Shown here piece by piece: positions 51,481 to 58,876 of a stretch of 64,000 nt of DNA (positions are counted from its first letter, which is position 1; each line of letters begins with the position of its first letter). Position numbers and translations under genes: made by a program. Source of the stretch: PCRC01 sp017848435 (GTDB lineage Bacteria; Pseudomonadota; Gammaproteobacteria; Burkholderiales; Burkholderiaceae_C); the NCBI GenBank assembly GCA_965284315.1, contig OZ260072.1:3167495-3231494 (forward strand), given 5' to 3'. The notes beneath the pieces are model-generated. The model saw nothing but the letters and a program-made list of their open reading frames with translations, searched no databases and was not told where the DNA came from.

Positions 51481-52488
51481 ATGTCAAAGACAGACAATCT
51501 GGTTCACCGCTTGGAGGCTGTAGGGTTTTCAGGGGGATTTGTTCGTACTTGTTTGCCAGATTGGTGGGACGAGCAGGCGGAGCAGTCTCAATCGGCTTGG
51601 GTACAAATGCAGCTGGGCCTTGCGCAGAGACTCTCCCTAGATCCGATCAGCCTATTGGACGAACACAGCCCATTGCGCTTGTCCGATGTAGGGCGTCCGA
51701 AATACAAGCATTTGGCTTTATCAGCCGACCAGCTCGCCGCTGCCAATGGCTTCGCAAATGGTCTTGCCCGCCTTTTGATTGCGGCAATGCCAAAGTCGGC
51801 TTACGAACTGCCAGAGTCGGCGTTGGAGCTGCGCAACCTGATGTTGAGCGGTCAAGGTGAGCAATGGATTGGATTTCCCCAGCTTCTTCAGCTTTGCTAT
51901 GCGTTTGGCATTCCCATTGCGCATTTGACGGTCTTCCCAGCTGGCATCAAAGGAATGGCGGCAATGGCCACAGGCATCGGTGATCGCTCTGCCATCTTCA
52001 CTGCGCGCAAGCCCATCCACCCTGCTCAGACTGCCTTCTACATCGCGCATGAGTTGGGCCACATTGCGTTGGGGCATACGAAGAACAATCAAACCATCAT
52101 CGAGGCGCTTACCCTAGACCCGGATGAAGCCGATGATTCTTTGCCCTTGGATGAAGAAGAACGGAGTGCAGATGCGTTCGCCTTTGAACTGCTGACGGGG
52201 AGAGCCGAGTTCATCGTCACTGGCCCAAAAGACCAAGGCAATGCATCAGAGTTACGTTCAATTGCGCAGCAGACCGGTGAAAGAATGGGTATTGACCCAG
52301 GACTTTTAATCCTTTGTTATGGCCGCTCCACCGAACGATGGCAACTCGCCAGCGCGGCATTGAAGTTGTTGCCTGACCATGGTCAAGACTCGGCATCGCT
52401 TGTCAACCGTGCTCTGAGGAGCCAACTTGACTCAGAGATGCTGTCCTCGGAAGACGTGGCTTACTTGGATGCTATTGCCGCACCATGA
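51481..52488 (+). CDS. ImmA/IrrE-family zinc metallopeptidase
   Basis: A 335-residue protein. The zinc motif HELGH is at residues 190-194 (IAHELGHIALGH), with an acidic follow-up SADAFAFELL as third-ligand region. The N-terminal 110 residues are helical and may hold an Xre-like domain. ImmA/IrrE proteases cleave partner repressors during stress or phage induction. It overlaps the PIN-like gene by ATGA and so may control it. Confidence 0.85.
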   Translation: MSKTDNLVHRLEAVGFSGGFVRTCLPDWWDEQAEQSQSAWVQMQLGLAQRLSLDPISLLDEHSPLRLSDVGRPKYKHLALSADQLAAANGFANGLARLLIAAMPKSAYELPESALELRNLMLSGQGEQWIGFPQLLQLCYAFGIPIAHLTVFPAGIKGMAAMATGIGDRSAIFTARKPIHPAQTAFYIAHELGHIALGHTKNNQTIIEALTLDPDEADDSLPLDEEERSADAFAFELLTGRAEFIVTGPKDQGNASELRSIAQQTGERMGIDPGLLILCYGRSTERWQLASAALKLLPDHGQDSASLVNRALRSQLDSEMLSSEDVAYLDAIAAP

Positions 52489-53147
52489 CGGGGATGATCA
52501 GCCCGAAGCTGCTTGTTGACGCAGACATCCTGATCAAGCTGGCTGTTCTCGATTGCTTTACCGACTGTATTCAGTCGGTTGGTTATTCTGTGCGCGAGTG
52601 CGCAACACTCAATTCCATGCGCATCAGCGCTGGCATCAACAAACCTGCTGTGCGAGAAAGAAAAGCTGGCGCTGGCCTGCCTGCCCAGCGACTGCTCGCA
52701 ACATTGCAGCTCATACCAGCAGTTGATCATTTAACCGCAGCCGAAATCCAAATGTCGAGCGAAGTTACCCGTGTCAGCCAACGACATGGTCTGTCTGTTG
52801 ATGGTGGTGAAGCGGTGTTGATGAGCATGAGCATTCAACGGGGAATACCGTACCTGACGACTGGTGACAAAAAGGCGATTCGCAGCTTGCCTGAACTGGC
52901 CCGCTACCTGCCCGAATTTCAGCGCTTGAAGGGCAGGTTGATGCCGCTGGAATACTTGATTTTGCGATTGGTCCAAGCTCAAGGTCTGGCCGTGGTGTTC
53001 AGCAGAATCAACAGTGGTTTAGCTTGTGACAAGTCCCTGCGGGATATCTTTACTGCGGCCGGACAGAATCAACGACTTGTAGAACATGGACTGAATGCGA
53101 AGTTGGAAGATTTGAGACGGGATGCGGACGGGTATTTGAAGTCTTAG
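52485..53147 (+). CDS. PIN-like domain protein (possible RNase toxin)
   Basis: A 220-residue protein with acidic residues placed as in PIN nucleases: LLVDADILIKL (Asp12, Asp14), DGGEAVLM (Asp106, Glu109) and YLTTGDKKAI (Asp128). The N-terminal strand-helix and the TTGDKKA turn are typical. The last 70 residues are an added helical region. Coupled to the metallopeptidase gene, it may be a regulated toxin. Its stop overlaps the convergent gene's end by four bases. Confidence 0.65.
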   Translation: MTGMISPKLLVDADILIKLAVLDCFTDCIQSVGYSVRECATLNSMRISAGINKPAVRERKAGAGLPAQRLLATLQLIPAVDHLTAAEIQMSSEVTRVSQRHGLSVDGGEAVLMSMSIQRGIPYLTTGDKKAIRSLPELARYLPEFQRLKGRLMPLEYLILRLVQAQGLAVVFSRINSGLACDKSLRDIFTAAGQNQRLVEHGLNAKLEDLRRDADGYLKS

Positions 53148-53713
53148 CGGAGCAGCACTGCATAAGGTGCCTCCAGCTTGGCCGCCAGGTCAATTTGAAG
53201 AATCTTGTCTTCTGTGGGCGGCGCTGAGCATGTGTCCGTCAACTCCAGGCAGGCCTTGTCAACCCGCCCCCGGATGTACTCAAGTCCTGAGCGCCCGGCT
53301 TGGACGCCAATGCCGACTTTGGTCTGTCCAAGACTGAGGTCGAAGTGAGTAGGGTCAAGTGAATTCAGAACCAGGGCGTACCTTGAGCCAAGGACGTTGA
53401 TGGCTTTGGGGATTCTTTGCCAAGTCTTCCCGTCAGCGCTGAATTCTTCTGCACGCACCGGGTCTGCGAAATGCTTTGATACCATTTCGTGCATGCACAG
53501 GTAAATCTCCTGACCGGTACCTGCCAGCTTGGATACAAAAGGCTGTACTTTGGTGATAGGGTGACAGGTGCTGCCTCCGTATCCCCAAAACGAGACGCCG
53601 GCATCGCTGATTTCCTGCTTCTTGCGGGCGAGGATGTCAGCGAGTGTTTCACGTGCATGCACGCCGACTTTCATGAAGATCAATCCAGTTCCAGGTTGAG
53701 GGATGTAGCTCAC
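53144..53713 (-). CDS. Unrecognised W-G-x-G protein behind a methyltransferase (copy B)
   Basis: A 189-residue protein with VSFWGYGGSTCHPITKVQPF (residues 40-59) and SRYALVLNSLD (110-120). It shares the order RK-x-E-I, G-V-x-x-W-G-x-G-x-S, Y-A-L-V with the 233-residue protein at 50390. The family is unknown to me. The start overlaps the methyltransferase stop (ATGA), so the two are tightly coupled. Confidence 0.65.
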   Translation of the reverse strand: MSYIPQPGTGLIFMKVGVHARETLADILARKKQEISDAGVSFWGYGGSTCHPITKVQPFVSKLAGTGQEIYLCMHEMVSKHFADPVRAEEFSADGKTWQRIPKAINVLGSRYALVLNSLDPTHFDLSLGQTKVGIGVQAGRSGLEYIRGRVDKACLELTDTCSAPPTEDKILQIDLAAKLEAPYAVLLR

Positions 53714-54552
53714 AACACCTCCGCCAGGTTTTCAATTGAGTAAGTTTCACTTGGCGCTTTACCATAATCCACCCTGGACTTTTCGCGAACGTATCTCACA
53801 CGCAGCTTTTGGTCTCGGCCATAGAAATTCTCCAACCTTGAGCCGTGCAGTTGATAGCTTTTCTCTGCTACGGTACGGTTGGGTACAGATCTAAAAAACA
53901 TATTACACGAACGAAGGTCTGGGGCATCGTCCAAGTGGTAAAGATGCACCTGAGATTGCATCTCTTGAACGTAGAAACCTTTCGCCGCCAGAAACTGTTG
54001 GGTTTCCCGAAGAACATGCCTTGACCAATCGACGTTGGGATCGTCGGCAATGACGATAACCCCTTGGCCATCTTGCCGAAGCGCTTCAATGCCGCGCTCT
54101 GCAAACACTTTGACGCTTTCACCGTCATTGCTAGCGCCCCATGGTGGATTTGTATAGAACGCATCGAATTGGCCCATCAGGTCATCTGGCAGGGCGTCGA
54201 TGCAGTTGTATAGACGGGCTGATATGACATTCCCGATTCGTTCTTGGTCGGCAAAACGCTCCACTGCTTTCACAATTCGTTCGTCGAAGTCAATCAGTTG
54301 GATACGCTTGGGTCCATAGCTAAAACATTGTCGGTTCTGGAGGTACGCGATACATAGGCTGATTGCATCGCCATCACCCACGAACAACAGGTCTTTCCCG
54401 TCAAATCGCCTAGCCATGTATTCGGCTTGCATGACCATGTCGCCTGCCTTCATGTAAATCTGATCGAACTCCCTCAATGGCAGTGGGCGATTCTGAATGA
54501 CGTCTGAAACAGCGTTGACTGCTTTGCGAAGGTCAAGTCGTTCAGGCGTCAT
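53710..54552 (-). CDS. BpsA-like methyltransferase-fold protein (NPPW motif)
   Basis: A 280-residue Rossmann-fold protein resembling the C-terminal domain of bis-aminopropyl spermidine synthases: GKDLLFVGDGDAISLCIA, PKRIQLIDFDERIVKAVERF and FDAFYTNPPWGASNDGESV. NPPW instead of the DPP of polyamine synthases recalls N6-adenine or N-methyltransferases, so the substrate may be DNA, RNA or protein rather than spermidine. It lies 24 bases after the TnsE-like gene, in the same direction. Confidence 0.65.
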   Translation of the reverse strand: MTPERLDLRKAVNAVSDVIQNRPLPLREFDQIYMKAGDMVMQAEYMARRFDGKDLLFVGDGDAISLCIAYLQNRQCFSYGPKRIQLIDFDERIVKAVERFADQERIGNVISARLYNCIDALPDDLMGQFDAFYTNPPWGASNDGESVKVFAERGIEALRQDGQGVIVIADDPNVDWSRHVLRETQQFLAAKGFYVQEMQSQVHLYHLDDAPDLRSCNMFFRSVPNRTVAEKSYQLHGSRLENFYGRDQKLRVRYVREKSRVDYGKAPSETYSIENLAEVL

Positions 54553-54576
54553 GGATGGTTCCAGAAGTTGGGCGTG

Positions 54577-56268
54577 CTACGGGTTTTGCACAGTTGGTTG
54601 TTTTTTAGCAGAAGTCGCTCTGATTTTCACGACACACTGTTCAATACTCATTACCGATGAATTGCGGCGCTTATAGAAGGCGCCAACGATTCGTTGTATC
54701 AGCGCCTCGGGTGATTCCCCAGGTAGATAGGTAAGACCGTGGTCAAGGTGAACAAACACCGGGGAATCCTCGATCAATGCCAAGTGAAAACATCTGCTGC
54801 CGTGTTCGATACGGAGAATGCAGAGTCTTCGCAGGTTGTATGAACCATCGGGCGACTGTTGATGTGAATCAGGATTGATTTCACCATCGCCATCTGCAAC
54901 CCATGGCATCGGCACAGTCCACCCGTCTGTACCGCCATGCGTCAACAGCTCGTGTCCGATGTCCGATTGTTTTGACAGGTAGTCAAGAGGCTCTCTCAGA
55001 AATTCTGGAGGTGGCTGATTCCTATCGGACGCTGTTCTGAGCGCTTCAACCAAGTCAATCGGCCGTACCCGCCTGTTCGAAGCGCCATCGCCTACAGAGA
55101 CAGACTCAATGGTGGCTGTAGACCCGCCCAATGTTGTAGCGTCAGCCTCCGCTGACTTTGATTCAGCCTGCTTGATGAACTTTTCTTTGAGATCAGGAAA
55201 TTTGTCGGATGGATATGACCGGAGTTTCGGTGCCAGGTGGGAGGAGCCGTCCCGCTCAACCAAATCGGAACCTGCTTTTGCCCCTTTCACCACCTTGCGG
55301 TTTTGACCTGTCGCAACGCTGAGATCTTGAGCAGGCGATTTCAGCCGTTTACGGGGACCGCCTTTCAGTTCGTAACGAAGTGACTTGAATGGAAACTCAG
55401 CACTGCAGGAGCGAAGGCTGAAAACAACAAAGGTTTGATTTGGCTTGCTTCCAAACGAAAGCCATTTGCCAGATGCCGTGAGTGTCGTTTTGCCCTCAAA
55501 GGGGAAGACCGTTTGCGGGTATCGGGGGGAGCCCCTCGCAGCGCATTTGAGCATTGAGTTTCCAACCATCACCGCTGCGTTCCAGGCTTCCTTTACGCAT
55601 GCGATTCGGGCAATGTCTGCAGCTGAGGCGCCACTGATTCCGTCACCCAGTTCGAAGTCAAGAGTTTTATCCCAGTTAGCGATCCGATCTTTGGAATACA
55701 GGTGCTTACGTTCAAGCGGTGGGAGAAACAGTTTTCTTAGCAGAGACCCACTGGAGCCAAAGTAAAACCGAATTAGCTCCATGCACGGCACCACCAGTTG
55801 CCGCCCGTCATTCATTTGGACGGAAACACAGTATGAGTGAGTGCCTTTGGCATGCCAAGGATGCTCGGCAAAGGGCAGTATGTGATGGTCTCCGATTTCA
55901 ACGCCAGCCTTTAGCAGGGTTGTTGTAGACCTGTCGATGTTCAGGTCTGCGAAGGTTTCCAGCTGGTAGTCAGGCTGGAAAACCCGTTGTTGGTTCTGCC
56001 AAATATCACCTGTTCGGAGGATGGCCATCTGCCCTACAGAAATCCATCTACTCGACGTATTGAAGGTGTCTGTTGCGGTTGGGAGGAGGAGTAATTGCGG
56101 ATCGTTGAGAAAGTTAGTGTCAAGTACGCGCGAAAGATGAACAAAAACACTGGGCTGCGTTCGCCTAACAAGTCGGTCGGGGAAAAGGACATCTCCGAAC
56201 CAGTCGATTCGCCAAAATTCACTGCCTTTTGGCAGAGCGGTGAGCGTCAGAGGTGTCGTGGATAGCAA
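54577..56268 (-). CDS. tnsE: TnsE-like target-selection protein
   Basis: A 563-residue protein, close to Tn7 TnsE (538). The N-terminus LPKGSEFWRIDWFGDVLFPD with RLVRRTQPSVFVHLSRVLD, the middle VVPCMELIRFYFGSSGSLLR (Tn7 TnsE has a similar E-L-x-R segment) and the small C-terminal domain (NLRRLCILRIEHGSRCFHLA ... LPGESPEALIQRIVGAFYKR) resemble TnsE. The start is TTG, 27 bases inside the last end repeat. TnsE steers Tn7 to replicating DNA. The assignment is by pattern, not by search. Confidence 0.65.
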   Translation of the reverse strand: MLSTTPLTLTALPKGSEFWRIDWFGDVLFPDRLVRRTQPSVFVHLSRVLDTNFLNDPQLLLLPTATDTFNTSSRWISVGQMAILRTGDIWQNQQRVFQPDYQLETFADLNIDRSTTTLLKAGVEIGDHHILPFAEHPWHAKGTHSYCVSVQMNDGRQLVVPCMELIRFYFGSSGSLLRKLFLPPLERKHLYSKDRIANWDKTLDFELGDGISGASAADIARIACVKEAWNAAVMVGNSMLKCAARGSPRYPQTVFPFEGKTTLTASGKWLSFGSKPNQTFVVFSLRSCSAEFPFKSLRYELKGGPRKRLKSPAQDLSVATGQNRKVVKGAKAGSDLVERDGSSHLAPKLRSYPSDKFPDLKEKFIKQAESKSAEADATTLGGSTATIESVSVGDGASNRRVRPIDLVEALRTASDRNQPPPEFLREPLDYLSKQSDIGHELLTHGGTDGWTVPMPWVADGDGEINPDSHQQSPDGSYNLRRLCILRIEHGSRCFHLALIEDSPVFVHLDHGLTYLPGESPEALIQRIVGAFYKRRNSSVMSIEQCVVKIRATSAKKQPTVQNP

Positions 56269-56294
56269 GACAAAGGCTCGATTTAAAAAGTTGT

Positions 56295-56363
56295 CTTTAT
56301 CATTTACTTCTGACTTTTTCTCAACTACTTCTGAAATTTCTCACTATCTACTGGTTGCTCACA
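56295..56363 (-). repeat. Right end of the transposon with three packed TnsB-type repeats
   Basis: Read inward from ACA at 56363, three repeats follow nearly head to tail: 56337-56355 (ACCAGTAGATAGTGAGAAA on the minus strand), 56317-56335 (CAGAAGTAGTTGAGAAA) and 56295-56314 (CAGAAGTAAATGATAAAG). The period is about 20 bases, compared with 33 at the left end. Confidence 0.85.
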
Positions 56364-56368
56364 TCTTC
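56364..56368. repeat. Right target-site duplication TCTTC
   Basis: Identical to 7753-7757. Removing the element and one copy restores the BI-1 reading frame. Confidence 0.95.
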
Positions 56369-56518
56369 AGCGCTTTCATGGTGTACGACCTGAAGCGCAT
56401 CATGGACGGCGGCGAAACCAATTACATCAGCGCCACGTTGGCCCTGTACATGAACGTGTTCAACGTGTTTCAGTCGATGTTGGCCTTGTTCGGCATCATG
56501 GGCGGCGAACGCGACTAA
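56369..56518 (+). pseudogene. BAX inhibitor-1/YccA family gene, 3' part
   Basis: Encodes the last 49 residues SAFMVYDLKRIMDGGETNYI ... FNVFQSMLALFGIMGGERD of the disrupted membrane protein, in frame with the 5' part at 7206-7757. It lacks a start codon and can no longer be made as part of a full protein. Confidence 0.95.
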
Positions 56519-56548
56519 GAACGTGAACAGAGCGCTGCGCTGATTTCA

Positions 56549-56580
56549 ACAAGGGGCCTTCGGGCCCCTTGTCATTTTTA
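56549..56580. terminator. Terminator between BI-1 and rlmD
   Basis: A 10-bp stem ACAAGGGGCC/GGCCCCTTGT with a TTCG tetraloop is followed by CATTTTTA. It lies between convergent genes and may serve both. Confidence 0.9.
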
Positions 56581-58053
56581 CGCTACGCGGTCGAAGACCG
56601 CGATGCTTTCGACGTGGGCCGTGTGCGGGAACATGTTCACCACCCCGGCTGCGGTGCAGCGGTAGCCGCCCAGGTTCACCAGCAGGCCAGCATCGCGTGC
56701 CAGCGTGGCCGGGTTGCAACTGACGTAGACGATGCGTTTGGGCGGGGCCCAGCCTGCGGGCCAGGGCGTACCCGCCACGTTTTGCTGGTTCAGGTCGGCC
56801 AATGCCTTGGCAAGCGCAAACGCGCCTTCGCGTGGTGGGTCCACCAGCCATTTGTCGGCATGGCCGTCGGCGGCCAGCAATTCCGGCGTCATCTCAAACA
56901 GGTTGCGCGCTACAAATTTAGTAGCTGACAAGCTAGATTTCACTGAGGCTTGACTCTGATTCAGCTTCAAATTCTCGCGGGAACGGGCCACCAGGGTCTC
57001 GCTGCCCTCAATGCCGAGCACTTCACCGGCCAGCGTGGCCAGTGGCAGCGTGAAGTTGCCGAGGCCGCAAAACCAGTCGATCACCCGTTCGGAGCGTTGC
57101 GGGTCGAGTAGGCGCAGCGCACGCGCCACCAGCACGCGGTTGATGTGCGGGTTGACCTGGGTGAAGTCGGTTGGCTTGAAAGGCATGGTGATGCCGAATT
57201 GCGGCAGCGCGTACGCCAGTTCGGGCCCGCCTTCGTCGAGCAGGCGCACGGTCTCTGGCCCTTTGGACTGCAACCACCACTGCAAGCCAGGCCGCTCGGC
57301 TGCAAAGGCCCGCAACCGTGCCAGATCGGCCTGGCTGAGTGGTTCCAGGTGGCGCAGCACCAGCGCGGTCACCTCGTCACCGCAGGCCAGTTCAATCTGA
57401 GGGCAGGTCTCGATGGCGTCCATGGACGCGATCAGCGCACGCAACGGCATCAGCATGGCGTTCACATGCGGCGGCAGCACGTGGCACTCGCGCATGTCGG
57501 CCACGTAGCGGCTCTTGCGCTCGTGGAAACCCACCAGCACCTCGCCCTTCTTGTGCACATGGCGCACCGACAGCCGGGCGCGGTAGCGGTAGCCCCAGGC
57601 CGGACCTTCAATCGGCCGCATCACCGTTCCGGCCCTGACCTTGCCCAGGTGCCACAGGTTGTCTTCCAGCACCCGCTGCTTGACGGCCACCTGTGCGGCC
57701 GGGTGCAGGTGCTGCATCTTGCAGCCGCCGCAGGCGCCGGCGTGCAGGCCAAAGTGCGGACAGCCGGGCTTCACGCGCTGCGAGGACTCGCGGTGGATGG
57801 CGGTGACGGTGCCCTGTTCCCAGTTGTTTTTCTTGCGGTGGACGTTGACGCTGACCTCCTCGAATGGCAGGGCGCCTTCGATGAAGACGACCTTGCCGTC
57901 GGGCTTGCGGGCCACGCCCTGCGCGTCGATATCGAGCGCGTCCACCCGCAGGTGGCCGGGCGGCAGGGTGTGGGCGGCGTCGGGCGCGTGGGTGGGGTCG
58001 TGGGACTGCCCTGCGGGCAATGTGGGCGTGTCTGGCGATGTCTCTGCGGTCAT
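56578..58053 (-). CDS. rlmD: 23S rRNA (uracil-5)-methyltransferase RlmD
   Basis: A 491-residue RNA methyltransferase for U1939. It has a TRAM-like N-terminus, iron-sulfur Cys98, Cys108 and Cys111 (GCPHFGLHAGACGGCKM), SAM motif DWFCGLGNFTLPLA and catalytic VSCNPATLARD. An unusual in-frame insert (NQSQASVKSSLSATKF) near residue 370 derives from a repeat-like DNA stretch at 56906-56973. Confidence 0.92.
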   Translation of the reverse strand: MTAETSPDTPTLPAGQSHDPTHAPDAAHTLPPGHLRVDALDIDAQGVARKPDGKVVFIEGALPFEEVSVNVHRKKNNWEQGTVTAIHRESSQRVKPGCPHFGLHAGACGGCKMQHLHPAAQVAVKQRVLEDNLWHLGKVRAGTVMRPIEGPAWGYRYRARLSVRHVHKKGEVLVGFHERKSRYVADMRECHVLPPHVNAMLMPLRALIASMDAIETCPQIELACGDEVTALVLRHLEPLSQADLARLRAFAAERPGLQWWLQSKGPETVRLLDEGGPELAYALPQFGITMPFKPTDFTQVNPHINRVLVARALRLLDPQRSERVIDWFCGLGNFTLPLATLAGEVLGIEGSETLVARSRENLKLNQSQASVKSSLSATKFVARNLFEMTPELLAADGHADKWLVDPPREGAFALAKALADLNQQNVAGTPWPAGWAPPKRIVYVSCNPATLARDAGLLVNLGGYRCTAAGVVNMFPHTAHVESIAVFDRVA

Positions 58054-58085
58054 GCCCCGATTGTCTCAGGTGCCAGGCCCTGTTC

Positions 58086-58871
58086 TCAGCCCCAGGCGGC
58101 GAGGTACTCCTGCCAGTGCGCTTCAGTGGGCGCCAGGTTGCCCAAGGTGTCTTTCACCAACGTGATCTCCTGCTCGTACTCGGCCTCGGTGAGGCCACCG
58201 CGCATTTTCTGGAAGCGGCAGTACAGCAAATAGGTGTTCATCACGTCGGTTTCGCAGTAGCGGCGGATGTCGTCCAGCTGGCCATCGAGGTAGCCCTGGT
58301 AGACCATCGAGCCGTCCATGCCCAGCTTGCCAGGGAAACCACAGAGCTTGGCCATGGCGTCCAGCGGGGCGTTGTTCTTGGGCTGGTACATCGCCAGCAG
58401 GTCCATCAAATCCAGGTGGCGCAGGTGGTAGCGGCTGATGTAGTTGTTCCACTTGAACTCGCGGTCATCGTCGCCCATGTCCCAGTACTTGTCGGCCACC
58501 ACACCGTGTTTCAGGCCGCGGTAGTGCAGCACCGGCAAGTCAAAGCCACCGCCGTTCCAGCTCACCAGCTGCGGCGTGTGCTTTTCCAGCGTGTTGAAGA
58601 ACTGCTGGATGACCTTGCCTTCGCTCTGGTCGTCGCGGTCCACGAAGGAGTGCACCTTGAGGCCTTCGGCATTGCGGAACACACACGACAGCACCAGGAT
58701 GCGCTGCAGGTGCAGCGGCATGAAGTCGCTCTGCCCCTTGTCTTTGCGCTCCTGCACCCAGGCCTGGTAGACCTCGGCGTCGGTGTGTTCTGCCGGGCTG
58801 CCGCGCAGCGCACGCAGGCCGGCGATGTCGGGGACCGACTCGATGTCAAAAACCAGAACCGGCCAAGCCAT
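58086..58871 (-). CDS. 3'-5' exonuclease of the DnaQ/PolB-like fold
   Basis: A 261-residue protein with exonuclease motifs VLVFDIESVPD (Asp-x-Glu), LVSWNGGGFDLPVL (second Asp) and RRYCETDVMNTYLLY (Tyr-x3-Asp). This matches the predicted PolB-type 3'-5' exonuclease family (PF10108). It could act in DNA repair. It lies between rlmD and rpoS, six bases upstream of which it begins. Confidence 0.88.
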   Translation of the reverse strand: MAWPVLVFDIESVPDIAGLRALRGSPAEHTDAEVYQAWVQERKDKGQSDFMPLHLQRILVLSCVFRNAEGLKVHSFVDRDDQSEGKVIQQFFNTLEKHTPQLVSWNGGGFDLPVLHYRGLKHGVVADKYWDMGDDDREFKWNNYISRYHLRHLDLMDLLAMYQPKNNAPLDAMAKLCGFPGKLGMDGSMVYQGYLDGQLDDIRRYCETDVMNTYLLYCRFQKMRGGLTEAEYEQEITLVKDTLGNLAPTEAHWQEYLAAWG

Positions 58872-58876
58872 GGTGC

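Larger units (their letters stand above)
7758..56363. mobile_element. 48.6-kb Tn7-like transposon carrying metal-resistance and defence cargo
   Basis: The element is bounded by 5'-TGT and ACA-3', by related inverted end repeats and by a 5-bp target duplication inside a BI-1 gene. It encodes TnsA-, TnsB-, TnsC- and TniQ-like proteins at the left end and a TnsE-like protein at the right end. Everything between is cargo: toxin-antitoxin genes; cad/czc, cus, mer and cop metal genes; two paralogous two-component systems; and an ABC-three-component island. No resolvase, integrase, conjugation gene or CRISPR array is seen in it. Gene content resembles Tn6022-type heteromeric-transposase elements more than Tn5053/Tn402, because a TnsA-type nuclease is present. 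Confidence 0.95.

Noticed and set aside
7758..56363. CRISPR-associated transposon
   Set aside because: No Cas genes and no repeat-spacer array were seen anywhere in the element, despite the TnsABC-TniQ core.
57145..58233. Plus-strand open frame of 362 codons opposite rlmD
   Set aside because: Shadow frame; RlmD motifs on the minus strand are complete and convincing.
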